Below are positions 11,434 through 21,507 of a stretch of DNA of 64,000 bases, one piece after another. The stretch comes from Hymenopus coronatus. Lineage: Eukaryota > Arthropoda > Insecta > Mantodea > Hymenopodidae. Each line of letters begins with the position of its first letter. Positions within the stretch are counted from its first letter, which is position 1. Below the pieces are notes generated by a model. That model worked only from the letters and a program-made list of their open reading frames with translations, was not told where the DNA came from and ran no database searches. The position numbers and the translations under genes were made by a program. The DNA lies in NCBI GenBank assembly GCA_030762935.1, contig CM060899.1, positions 64,220,501 through 64,284,500 on the forward strand. Direction: 5' to 3'.

Positions 11434-12102
11434 AATAGCACAGCAACACAGACGGAGTTTGTAAAACACAAAGAGATTAGAGGTTAGTGCAAGTTAACAG
11501 TGGAGAGCCGCTCGGAAAATCGATCAAGTACTGACCTATTAGGACTTACGCCCCCCTCTGACTGGGGAAGGGTTAGAGGAGAGGACTCCTCAGGTCAGCA
11601 CACAGGAAACGACGGAACTAAGTGCAGAGACGCACGGAAGTCTCTAACCGTCACGAGATGGCTGCCCTGGCACGCCACGGAAGCTATACAGGCGCCGGGA
11701 AGCCGGAAGGAGGCATCAACAACGGCTCCCAGCCTCAACCTGCACATCCAAGGGAAAGAGAGAATTTTAACTGTTTTCTCACAGAAACCGTGTGTAAGAG
11801 AGAAGTAGAATCAGACTGAAAAATGTAATGTCTTAGCCGGGATTTGTACCACGGATCTCCCGGTCTCTAGCCAATTCATCTATCTCTGATGGCAACATAC
11901 CTGCATATCATTGAATTTCTCAACTAATTCGCATATTTCCCGGTAAACCACAACGTGCTCTCAAATTATTTTGAGATGACAACTCCAGTGGCGACTTACA
12001 CTGTTGTAAGTACCTTAAGTCCCAGGATTCATAGTATAGCAAACTATTATGGACAATTGTGATAATATTATTTGGTTTCTCATAGAAACCGTGTGTAGGA
12101 CA

Positions 12103-12167
12103 GATAGAGTAAGTCTGAAAAATTCCAATCCCGGCTTTGGCATTGAATTTTTCAGTTTGACTCTATC
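12103..12167. repeat. Inverted repeat, 23-bp arms
   Basis: GATAGAGTAAGTCTGAAAAA(TTC) at 12103-12125 pairs with 12145-12167 with three mismatches, across a 19-nt loop. Could be a decayed foldback or a transposon end. Confidence 0.6.
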
Positions 12168-12433
12168 TATCCAAATGGAAAGAGAGTTTCACTCAGAGCA
12201 AGCAACCGCGCCATCTGCCGGCAAAGCCTCAAGCACTGACCTGAAAGATGAAGAAGGGAAAGGAAATGAAGGAATGCAAGGGAAACGAACCATGGTATAC
12301 ATAAAGCACCGCAGCATTCGCCTAAACGGCTCCAGGAAAACCACGAAAACAACCCAGGGCTAGAGGGCGTGGTCAACGGGGAGCGAAGCTGGACCTACCC
12401 GACTCTGCAATATAAAGGGATTTGAGAATTTTT

Positions 12434-13285
12434 ACTTTCTCTACACGCACTATGTACATAGTGTATAGATAAGGTATTGTAATGCACCCAAAAATTCCAT
12501 ACCGAGATTTCACCGGAAATACATATTCTGAAACCCCTTAATCCAAGAAAAGCATTTTTAGAAAAATGTCCGTGTGTGTGTCTGTCTGTGTGTATGTGTG
12601 TGTGTGTCTGTGGGCAGCATTGCTGAAAAATGAAAAGACCAGACCTGGTATTTAACTTTGGTATCTTTCAATGATGCGACACGAAGATTTTCAAGAAAAT
12701 CCCCCCCCACCCCAACTACACTTTAAATGAAACATTTTTCGAAAATTTTGATTCTCAAAAATGGCTCTAATGATTTTGATTAAAATATCGTATATAAAGA
12801 TATTTACCTGACAAATAATATGTATATCTTGAATTTTCTGGGAACAGTTTCTGAAGACTACTTTATTCTAGATGAATTTTGCATAACTGCTAAACTGTAA
12901 GGGATGGACAAAAACTTACCATAAAAATGTAGATCACGTTAAAACACACAATTTATGTTATATACAGTTTTTTCGTGGAGTTGATCGTTTTTGAGATATT
13001 CCTTGATTTTGGTTTCAGCTTTGAAAAACTCACCATTTCTCATACAGGAATTTGTCAACTCCTGTCCATACAAACAAAGGAACATCAGTCACATAGCAAC
13101 CAGCTTTTGACTACCACTTTAACCTATGGTACTCCCTTATTTCGCTTCTGCTTACAAGCCAGCAAGTAATAAAACTATTTCTGCTATTTTTTGCTCCATT
13201 AGCATGAAGTAAATAGAAGCATAAGCTTTTTAATTATAATTCGTTGCAGAGATGTAGAGAAACTCATGTGAAAGGTACACATCAG
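12434..13285 (+). mobile_element. HP13, full-length HP repeat, A-type
   Basis: 852 bp from ACTTTCTCTACACGCACTAT to CATGTGAAAGGTACACATCAG, with T-runs flanking both ends (GAATTTTT before, TTTTTTTG after). It is one of the best reference copies. Confidence 0.93.
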
Positions 13286-13561
13286 TTTTTTTGTTTGAAA
13301 TACTAAGGTTATTGACCCGGAAAGCAGATATGGCAGTAAAAGTATTACAAACCACGTATGAGGTAATGGTTAGGTCTTCATACTATATGGAAGTAAGGTG
13401 TGGGATGGTAGAATGTGGATTATGTAAATAAAACACGTAATTTCTGGAAACATATTCTGGATTTAGAGAGGGGTACTTCCAAATATGGTTTTCATTTACA
13501 TGATTCTTCCATCTTAGCTGCAATAAGTTAATTTTACTTTCTCTGTACTTTCTCTCTGAAT
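13286..13561. other. Unique spacer
   Basis: No gene seen. The right edge has two ACTTTCTCT motifs (about 13540-13558) that look like HP end scraps joined to HP14. Confidence 0.5.
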
Positions 13562-14087
13562 TTATATAACATAAATTGTGCGTTTTAAGGTGCTCTACAT
13601 TTGTTGTGTGGCAAGTTTTTGTCCATCTCTTACGGTTTAGCAGTTATGCAAAATTCCGTAAAATTGACCCAGAATAAAGTAGTCTTCAGAGGCTATTCCC
13701 AGAAATTTCAAAATATACACTTTATTTGTCAGGTAAATATCTTTAAACTACAATATTTTAATCAAAATCGTTAGAGCTATTTTTTAGAAAATCAAAATTT
13801 TCGAAAAATGTTCCATGTAAAGGGTAGTTGGGGGTGGGAGGATATTTCTCAAAATCTTCGTGTCATATCCCTGGAAGATACTAAACTTAAATACAAAGTT
13901 TGGTATTTTACCGACTTTTAGTTTTTGAGTTATCGTGTTCACAGACACACGGACACACACTGAAAATATTTTTTTTGGATACAGGGGACCCTAAAACATA
14001 TATTTCCGGTGAAAGCTCGGTATCACATTTTTGGTGGAGTGCAATACCTTCTCTATACACTATGTAAATACTGCGTATAGAGAAAGT
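13562..14087 (-). mobile_element. HP14, 3'-truncated HP repeat
   Basis: The hairpin half is intact (ending TGCGTATAGAGAAAGT). The CAGCTTTT/3' hairpin part is missing. It is followed by a 350-bp spacer that recurs after HP15. Confidence 0.88.
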
Positions 14088-14455
14088 AAAAATACATTCT
14101 CTATGTGAAAAAATGAAAGGCTACATTTAAATTATATGGACAAAGCCTTCTTGTATACTCTTTTGTTTATGAATTTTGCAATAGATTCTTTACTTGAAGT
14201 AGCACATGTCTCGAGTGTTACGTCATTTCCTAATTGTACTGTAGGTATTAATGACCTCTCAAACTCTTACTGTAGGTACTTCAGTGCTTGTTGGCATGGC
14301 AATTAATAAATTAATTGTAAATTTAGCTTACATTACCAAATATGTGTTCAGAATGATTGACTTACGTATCAACTATTTCAAAGACGTATATTTCAGGTGA
14401 AATATCGGCGTGCAATTTTTCCCCTATTATGTATGTAGTAGAGAAATAAAAAAAG
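14088..14455. repeat. Spacer duplicate, copy 1
   Basis: About 350 bp that recur at 15274-15632 with roughly 90% identity by eye (for example TTACTTGAAGTAGCACATGTC). Its end (ATTTCAGGTGAAATATCGGC, then TAGTAGAGAAATAAA) resembles a diverged HP hairpin end. Confidence 0.85.
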
Positions 14456-15273
14456 CTGATGTGTCCCATTCACATGACTTTCTGTACATCTCTGTAATAA
14501 ATTTTTGTTAAAAAATTTATGCTTTTATTCACTTCATAGTAATAGAGAAAAAATTAACGGAAATAGTCTTATTGCTTGCTTCCTTGTAAGTAGAAGCAAA
14601 ATAAGGGTGCACCATAGGTTAAAGTGATAGTCAAAAGCTGGTTGCTCTGTGACTGAAGTTTCTTTGTTTGTATGGACAGGAGTTGACAAATACCCGTATA
14701 AGTTTTCTAAAGCGGGAAACAGAAACAAGGAACATCTAAAAACGATAAAAAAATGTACATTACATAAATTGTGTTTTTTAACGTGCTGTGTGGTAAGATT
14801 TTGTCCATCTGTTACGGTTTAGCAGTTATACAAATTCCGTAAAATTGATCCATTAATCTTCAGAGGTCACTCCCAGAAAATTCAAGATATACTTTTTAAT
14901 TTCCGGTAAATATCTTTAATGTACGATATTTTAATCAAAATCGTTAGAGCCATTTTTGAGAAACTCAAAATTCTTGAAAAATATTCCATGTAAACAGTAG
15001 TTTCGGGTTGGGGGAGTTTTTCTCAAAATCTTCGAGTCGCATACCTGGAAGATATTAAACTTAAATACCAAGTGTGGTATTCAATGGTCTTTTCCTTTTT
15101 GACTTATGCTTTCCACAGGCATACACACAAACACAGACACATTCACGGACATTATTCTAAAAATGCTTTTTTTTTGGATTCAGAGGGACCCAAAATATGT
15201 ATTTCCGGAGAAATCTTGGTATCGAATTTTTGGGTGCATTACAATACCTTCTCTATACACGTGTAGAGAAAGC
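14456..15273 (-). mobile_element. HP15, near-complete HP repeat, A-type
   Basis: It begins CTGATGTGTCCCATTCACATG and ends CTATACACGTGTAGAGAAAG, having lost the palindrome centre. It forms a tandem unit with the following spacer. Confidence 0.9.
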
Positions 15274-15632
15274 TATAAATGATCGATGTGCACAAAGGAA
15301 AGGCTACATCTAAATTATATGTACAAAGCCTTGATATACACTCTTTTGTTAATGCAATAGATTCTTTACTTGAAGTAGCACATGTCTTGAGTGTTACGTC
15401 ATTTCCTAATTGTTCTGTAAGTATTAATGACCTCTCAAACTCTTACTGTAAGTACTTACAGTGCTTGTTGGCATGACAATTAATGAATGAATTGTAAATT
15501 TAGCTTATATTACCAAATATGTATTCAGAGTGATTAACTTACGTATCAAGTATTTCAAAACGTATATTTCAGGTGAAATATCGACATGCAATATTTATCT
15601 TAATTACTATATAGGTACAGTAGAGAAATAAA
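15274..15632. repeat. Spacer duplicate, copy 2
   Basis: Direct copy of 14088-14455 displaced by about 1.18 kb, including its hairpin-like end TACAGTAGAGAAATAAA. Confidence 0.85.
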
Positions 15633-16019
15633 ATATCGATGTATTGAATATGAAAGAGAAATGCTTTTAATATATAAGGCAATAAGAGGAAACAATATGT
15701 CTTGCAGAGGAAAAGCAAAAAGCAAGTGCGGCATCTACCAATGTTTGTGAACGTGCCCATATGAATAGAGAGCTAGCTTACAAGTGTCAAGTAGAGGAAA
15801 GTGTCAAGTAGAGGACGTGCTTTATCTGCAATGAGTAGATATGCTCGGAAAAAGTGATATAATATGATTGACGACTAATAAAAGAACAATCATTATACCG
15901 TGCCATAAATGATAGCGAAGTGCATTAACGTTATAAGAGAAACAGGACACAGCAAATCAGGAATGATAGAGAAATCATGAGGTAAGTTTGCAGCCTTTAT
16001 TATATCTGCTATGTGTAAT
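15633..16019. other. Non-repeat island 5
   Basis: AT-rich, with no recognisable gene. A short direct repeat 'AGTGTCAAGTAGAGGA' occurs twice near 15786-15815. Confidence 0.5.
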
Positions 16020-16185
16020 ATGTAGATGAATTATTGTACTCCACTGAAAAATTCAATCCCGAGATTTACCAGAAATACATGTTTTCAAGTTCCCTAAATC
16101 CAAACAAGAATTTTCGATAAAACGCCCTATGTGTCTGTTCGTATGTTTGTCTGCGAACACATAACTCAAGATCTGATGTTACTGC
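16020..16185 (+). mobile_element. HP16, 5' fragment
   Basis: Lacks most of the palindrome but has CCGAGATTTACCAGAAATACATG and the CTATGTGTCTG microsatellite seed. It breaks where SINE4a begins; a 3'-end scrap lies at 16346-16388. Confidence 0.75.
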
Positions 16186-16345
16186 CTCCGTGGTTCAATG
16201 GTCAGCGCGGACTTCTCACCTGGAGGTCCCGGGTTCAATTCCTGGCTGGGGCGGGGACTTTTTCTTTAGCCAGAATTATTCTCTATTCCCTCAGAGTCTG
16301 GAAGTATATATGTGAGACTGAATGTTTGAGGAAAATTGTGGTGTA
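16186..16345 (+). mobile_element. SINE4a, tRNA-derived head
   Basis: GCCTCCGTGGTTCAATGGTCAGC (A-box region) and GGTTCAATTCC (B-box, 16232-16242) form a tRNA-like head. The matching tail lies beyond an HP fragment at 16389-16470. The facing copy at 16520-16742 shows the full element. Confidence 0.8.
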
Positions 16346-16388
16346 TAGATGTAGAGGAATAATGTGAATGGGACACATAAGGGTTTTT
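16346..16388 (+). mobile_element. HP16, 3' terminal fragment
   Basis: GATGTAGAGGAATAATGTGAATGGGACACATAAGGG is the HP 3' hairpin region, stranded between the SINE4a head and tail. Confidence 0.7.
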
Positions 16389-16470
16389 AGTTAAATGATT
16401 TAAACCAAACGTAAAAAAAAAACGTCCCCGATATGACCTTAGATGTTAAAGGGGGTTATATAAATGTAAT
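16389..16470 (+). mobile_element. SINE4a tail
   Basis: AATGATTTAAACCAAACGT, 'CCCCGATATGACC' and GATGTTAAAGGGGGTTATAT match, on the opposite strand, the tail of SINE4b and the 28247-28358 fragment. Confidence 0.75.
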
Positions 16471-16480
16471 AAAATTTTTG

Positions 16481-16519
16481 ATCTGCTCCGTTCATATGTC
16501 TTTCTCTACAACTCTGTTA
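16481..16519 (-). mobile_element. HP17, 3' end, interrupted by SINE4b
   Basis: GATCTGCTCCGTTCATATGTC followed by TTTCTCTACAACTCTG is the minus-strand HP 3' end. It continues after SINE4b at 16743. Confidence 0.75.
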
Positions 16520-16742
16520 GATCCCCCCACCCCCATTTATATAGCCCCCTTTAACATCGGGGGCAACTCGTTGTCTGTAGGTTGTTTTACGTTTGGTTTA
16601 AATCATTTTATTTTCCTCTAACACACAGGCACTGTGGGATAGGGAATAGTTCTGGCTAAAGAACAATTCCTCACCACAGCCGGGAATCGAACCCGAGACC
16701 TCCGGGAAGTCAGCTCGCTGACCACTCGAACACGGAGGCAGT
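16520..16742 (-). mobile_element. SINE4b, complete tRNA-derived SINE
   Basis: On the minus strand it has a tRNA-like head with B-box GGTTCGATTCCC (complement at 16682-16694) and A-box region near 16715-16740. The body has TTTAGCCAGAACTATTCCC, then the AAACCAAACGT and GATGTTAAAGGGGGC tail. HP17 resumes after it with a short CTGTWA duplication. Confidence 0.82.
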
Positions 16743-16790
16743 CTGTAACAAATTATTGTTTCAAAGCTTATGTTTCTATCTACAATGAAA
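16743..16790 (-). mobile_element. HP17, continuation fragment
   Basis: CTGTAACAAATTATTGTTTC and AAGCTTATGTTTCTATCTAC continue the HP 3' region. The rest is lost. Confidence 0.7.
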
Positions 16791-16983
16791 ATGAAATGAC
16801 GTTATACAGGGTGCTAATGAACTACAGCGAAATAGTTTGCGAGATTGCGCACGTGACCGATATAAATAATTTGAGATCGGCGATGCATGGTCCCCGGATA
16901 AACATAACGCGTTAAACGTGTGCGTATCAGGTGCTGATAAGTCGGTGTTAAAGCAAAGAAGATTGAAAAAATGGCCCAGAATG
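16791..16983. other. Unique spacer with possible transposon end
   Basis: TATACAGGGTGCTAATGAAC near 16803 resembles the 'tacagggtg' termini of IS630-like transposons, but no partner end or coding region was found. Confidence 0.3.
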
Positions 16984-17096
16984 CCTCAAGCCGATAGAGA
17001 GGCCTCTGAGCAAAATTAAGCGGTCTTTCACGCCCAATTTGAAATGCGGCGCTGAGAACTATAGTAGTTAAAGAGCGTCCATAAATAACACACCAT
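16984..17096 (+). mobile_element. SINE1 3' fragment
   Basis: GCCTCAAGCCGATAGAGAGG, TTCACGCCCAATTTG and AGAGCGTCCATAAATAACAC match the 3' half of SINE1a and SINE1d. The tRNA head is missing. Confidence 0.85.
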
Positions 17097-17125
17097 TTTT
17101 TTACGTTGAAAAAAAGCTCCCGAAG

Positions 17126-17325
17126 TCATCCTCCGCGGTCTAGGAGTAATATGCTATCCTGCTGTTCAGAAGATTACGGGTTCAAACCCGGATGAGGGCA
17201 TTATAATTTTTTGGGCGTAAAAATCCTTAGCTTCGGTAGGGAAATAAAGCCATTGGTCTAATTTTGTAGATTTACGGCACGTGAAAGAACTTCAAGTTGG
17301 ATAAAGAGTCCTCTGAGTAAATAAA
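17126..17325 (+). mobile_element. SINE1b, diverged and 3'-truncated
   Basis: It has a tRNA-like head CCTCCGCGGTCTAGGAGTAAT, B-box GGTTCAAACCC, then GGGCGTAAAAATCC and the body through CTCTGAGTAAAT. It is more diverged than SINE1a and SINE1d. Confidence 0.8.
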
Positions 17326-17798
17326 ACACACTTTTAGTTTACACCCAATGTTATTCTGGTGATTAGAAAGGGTATCGTTTGAGGGATTGCAGGCTAACGT
17401 CATTACAGGGATTGTTGACGCAGTGTGTCGGTACAGACGACTATAATCCCACCTTCCTTAGAAGGGAACCTGACGTAAACAAAAAACCTCGAAGTTCTGG
17501 TCTGCAAATTGTATTACTACCAGAGCGAGGTATACGCACTATCTGAAGATACGTGCTTCTGCCGCTGAACCACGTGACCTGCATACATTTATATCAGCGT
17601 GTTTATTTCTGAACGCGCTTTTGGGTTTGCTTACCTTCTAAGAACGGCGACCTATAGGGGCCAAATTACAGATAAGATATTTTGGCGAAAGCTTTGAAGA
17701 TAAGAGTTCTTTATAGAAAAGTTTTAATCGAAGCTCATATCTATGATAGTATGCGGAGAAAAGCTTCACTCGGTATAAACGCTGCTATATAAAAAAAG
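17326..17798. other. Non-repeat island 6
   Basis: No coding frame is recognised. On the minus strand near 17555-17580 a CACGTGGTTCAGCGGCAGAA stretch resembles a tRNA A-box, but no clear B-box follows, so a SINE is not called. Confidence 0.45.
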
Positions 17799-18739
17799 TG
17801 TTCCATTCTTGTTAAAAAGTTTATTCTTCTATTTACTTCATACTAATCGAGAAGAAATCAGCAGAAATAGTCTTATTACTTGCTTCCTTGTAAGTAGAAG
17901 GGAAATATGAATGCACTAGGTTAAACCGACAGTCAAATGTTTCAAAATGCTGTTGCTATGGTATAGAAATCCGATTATTTGCGTGGTCAGAAGTTGACAG
18001 GTTCCAGTATGAGAAAAGTATAAATATTTTAAAACGAAACCAATAGCAAGGAGTATCTCAAAAACGGTCATTTCCACGAAAAAGAATGTATATATCATAA
18101 ATGGTGTGCTTTAATGTGTTCTACATTTTTTGTGTGGTAAGTTTTTGTCTATCTCTTACGGTTTACCAGTTACACAAAATTCCATAAAATTCATCCAGAA
18201 TAAAGTAGTCTTCAGAGGCTATTCTCAGAAAATTCAAGATATACATATTATTTGTCAAGTATATAGCTTTAATATATGATATTTTAATCAAAATCATTAG
18301 AGCCATTTTTTAGAAAATCAAAATTTCCGAAAATTTTTCCATGTGAAGGGTAGTTGGGGGTGGGGGGATTTTCTTGAAAATCTTCTTTAATATACGATAT
18401 TTTGTTCAAAATCGTTAGAGCCATTTTTAATAAAATCAAAATTTTCGACAAGAAGTTTCATATAAAGGGTGGTTTAATGTGTGGGGGGGGGTTCTTGAAA
18501 ATCTTCGTGGCGCATCCTTGGAAGATACCAAACTTAAATATTAAGTATCGTATTCAACGGTATTTTCGTTTTTGAGCTATGCTGTCCACAGACACACACG
18601 GGCCTTTTACCAAAAATGCTTTTTTTTGGATTCAGGGGGGCCCAAAACATGTATTTCCGGTGAAATCTCGGTATCGAATTTTTTGGTGTAGTTCAATACC
18701 TTCTCTATACACTATGTACATAGTGCGTGTAGAGAAAAT
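17799..18739 (-). mobile_element. HP18, near-complete HP repeat, C-type, with internal duplication
   Basis: The 3' end is deleted between TTCCATTC and TTGTTAAAAAG. The C-type block (GCTGTTGCTATGGTATAGAAA) is present. An internal segment of about 120 bp (18267-18384) is tandemly repeated at 18385-18506. The hairpin end is intact except for AAAAT instead of AAAGT. Confidence 0.9.
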
Positions 18740-19291
18740 AAAAATGTAACTTCATTCTCGGAAAATGTCCTCATGTTTTTTTAAAAAGTGTCAAAAACAA
18801 TGAAATATTTTCCTCAGATGAAATTAAAACCTTCATTAATGAAGCACCTGGCAACACATATCTGTTGATAAGGGCGTGTATGTATAAGTATTCTAACAAA
18901 AATAAATATTTTGGTTGGAAGTAGAGCTAGCGCTCATGCCCTGGCTTATTGATTTACTCGTCTGTGATGCCAATGTCATGACCTACTTTTCTTTGCTTAC
19001 CTAATATTATGAGTTTATGTGGTCCTATTATTGTTATATGTAATTAAATACTCTTGGGAGGTTATTGTACGCGTAAAATGTTTATGCTGCAGATTAGCGC
19101 AGCGAACCGTCATTAGTAAGGAACGCGAAAGCATTGCTTACCTATATCGAAATGAAAATCTGTATCGAAATGGAAATCTGTATCGAAATGGAAATCTGTA
19201 TCGAAATGGTCATATTTATGGAATATGTATTTGTATAAATCACGGCACATTAAAATGTTATGTAGACAAATTGTTCTTAAAAGGGTTTATT
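18740..19291. other. Non-repeat island 7
   Basis: It contains the 18-bp minisatellite at 19138-19209. The 93-codon plus-strand frame across it gains YRNGNL repeats from that minisatellite and is not otherwise recognised. Confidence 0.45.
19138..19209. repeat. 18-bp minisatellite, about four units
   Basis: Unit CTGTATCGAAATGGAAAT repeated in tandem with a diverged first and last unit. Confidence 0.85.
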
Positions 19292-19590
19292 ATTTTATAA
19301 TCAAGCTGACCGAGCTAACATTAGCAGACATTGTCTTATTACAAAACTCCTTATAAGTATAAGGGAAATGAGCAAATGATCAAACAAAAGCAATAGTCAA
19401 ATTATTTAAATGGTGGGTGCTGTGTGAAACAATTGAAATTCGACCCTCTTTATCTGGTTAGGAGAAAAACAAAAGAAACATGCATTAAAAGACTACTTCC
19501 TGTTCGAGAAAAGATATTAAGTAGCGTAAAACTGAAACCAATAATATTTTTGAAACGATTAATGACAAATTTTGTTTTAACGAGATCTAT
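19292..19590 (-). mobile_element. HP19, B-type fragment
   Basis: Has the B-type ATTAGCAGACATTGTCTTATT and 'CTACTTCCTGTTCGAGAAAAG' blocks. Both ends are lost. Confidence 0.75.
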
Positions 19591-19712
19591 ATATTAATTT
19601 CTCCATACGTGCTATGTACATAGTGTATAGAGAAGGTATTGCACTCCACCCAAAAATTCGATACCGAGATTTCATCAGAAATATATGTTTTAGGGTCACC
19701 TGTAAAAAAAAA
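19591..19712 (+). mobile_element. HP20, 5' fragment with hairpin
   Basis: TTTCTCCATACGTGCTATG...GTGTATAGAGAAGG and CCGAGATTTCATCAGAAATA. It stops at the internal A-run, where HP21 starts. Confidence 0.85.
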
Positions 19713-19723
19713 AAAAAGAATCT

Positions 19724-20369
19724 GATGTGTTCCATTCACATGACTTTCTCTATATTTCTATAAAAAATTATTGTTAATAAGCTTATTCTTTTATTTATTT
19801 AATGCTAATCGAGAAAAATTAGCAGAAATAGTCTTACTTCTTGGTTTATTGTAAGTAGAAGTATTGCGTTGTACCCAAAAATTCGATACCCAGATTTCAC
19901 CGGAAATATATATTTTGAGACAACCTGAATCAAAAAAAAAAAAAAAATTTTTAGAAAAAAGTCCGTGTGTGTCTGTCTGTGTGTATTAATGTGTGTCTGT
20001 GGGCAGTATATCTCAAAAACGAAAATACCGTTAAATACCAAACTTGGTACTTAAGTTCCATATCTTCCAAGCCATTTTTAAGAAAAACAAAATTTTCGAA
20101 AAAAAGTACCATGTAAAGGGTAGTTTGGGATGGGGGGATTTTTCTCAAAATCCTCGTGTCGCATCCCTGGAGATACTAAACTTAAATACCAAGTTTGGTA
20201 GGACACATTGACACACGGACACACACACACGAACCTTTTTGTGAAAATGCTTTTTTTGGATATTGGGGACCCTAAAACATATATTTCCAGTGAAATCTCA
20301 GTATCGAATTTTTGGGTGGAGTGCAATACCTTCTCTTTACACTATATACATAGTGCGTATAGAGAAAGT
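19724..20369 (-). mobile_element. HP21, HP repeat with an inverted inner segment
   Basis: 19724-19858 and 20068-20369 are minus-oriented HP sequence, but 19859-20067 is plus-oriented (GTATTGCGTTGTACCC through AAACTTGGTACTTAAG). The hairpin end is intact. Confidence 0.85.
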
Positions 20370-20395
20370 AAAAAATGCAAGACTTACTCATAAAG

Positions 20396-20549
20396 CATGG
20401 ATTCTGCGGTGGTCCCGGGTTCGTATCCCGGATGCAGGTTTTGGCTATTAGGAATGGTGTTGAGAAGTGGGTGCCCTTGCTCAGGATTTTGTTGGCACGG
20501 AATCTTTTTCAGAAGGGGTAAGGCACAAGTAATTTTGTTGAGTTCCAGA

Positions 20550-20581
<32 letters not shown>

Positions 20582-20586
20582 GTTGC
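20396..20586 (+). mobile_element. Possible SINE5 fragment with (ATT)n tail
   Basis: GGTCCCGGGTTCGTATCCCG is B-box-like. It is followed by about 110 bp of body and an (ATT)n tract at 20548-20582. No A-box is seen, so it may be 5'-truncated. Only one copy lies in the window. Confidence 0.5.
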
Positions 20587-20829
20587 TTTTTTTTTGGTAG
20601 CTTAATGTCCCTTAACCTGTTGGTCATATCGGACGATGAATGACATTGGTGAAATGATGCTCAAATGACCTCGGGATCCATGGAGCTTAAATTTACTAGA
20701 CATTCGTCTTCTCAGGATAAGGAAAAACCTCGAAAAAACCTTATCCGGGTAACTCACCATAAGCAAGATTCGAACCCACGACCTGTTGAATATGAGGCAG
20801 ACACACTACCACCACACTACCCAGGCCGG
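20587..20829 (-). mobile_element. SINE2a, tRNA-derived SINE
   Basis: On the minus strand it starts CCTGGGTAGTGTGGTGGTAG (A-box region) with B-box GGTTCGAATC. The body has GAGTTACCCGGATAAGG and 'GATCCCGAGGTCATTTGAGC', and the tail is an A-run (T-run at 20587-20595). Copies at 41838, 42677 and 55839 define the family. Confidence 0.88.
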
Positions 20830-21507
20830 CTTCCAGATTATTATCAAACTCATTTATCCATTTTGTTCGGCCTCTTCTGCTGTCGAACACACACGCATTC
20901 CTCCTAAATTTTCCACTCTTCAGTTACGCTTTACACGACCACACTTATTATTACTTATTACTTTTGGTGCAGTGAGTTTTTTCGTATTCTGGTCCGTATT
21001 AAATCAACACTACTTCCGTCGGCTTCAGCAAGGACCAAATTTCCATCTTAGCTCCGCGGATGTTCCTTGCCAAGTGCCAATAGTGTCGCCAGACCAGCAA
21101 TAGAATTGTTTCCAGTTTCCTTGTTATGTCCACTCTCGCGCAATGTAACCTCACCCCTTCAGTTCAATGTCCTGCCCTTAACGGTACTATCCTAGCTGGG
21201 TCACTCGTCAGCCCGTGACAACTCGGCTACATATACGTGTTCAAAATGTATATTTGTCCACTCTTAGTAAAATTTATATCTCCCTTTTAAATAACTTTTA
21301 GCCCCGTGACAAGACATGCACTGTCCGAATTCGCATATAAAGTTCTAGCACACTTACTCTGTAATCATCCAATCTCATTTGCAAGGTAGTTCCACTGCAC
21401 TTACCTGTAACAAACAGAGAAGAACACATTAATAGTTATTTAGAGGAGTAATTTTGTAACGTGTTGTCTACAATATTTGATCTACGCTCAGAGTATTTTA
21501 GTGTATA
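20830..21507. other. Non-repeat island 8
   Basis: No recognisable gene. The frame 20786-21103 continues out of SINE2a and is not convincing. Confidence 0.45.

Larger units (their letters stand above)
11329..12433. other. Non-repeat island 4 (largest)
   Basis: Comparatively GC-rich. It holds a possible reverse-transcriptase scrap near 11360-11430, a pair of partly similar blocks around 'AGAAACCGTGTGTA' (11785 and 12085) and an inverted repeat at 12103-12167. The open frames 11500-11808 and 12049-12363 have no recognisable homology. Confidence 0.45.

Noticed and set aside
17555..17580. Additional SINE head on the minus strand
   Set aside because: Only an A-box-like stretch is visible; no B-box, body or tail could be matched to a second copy.
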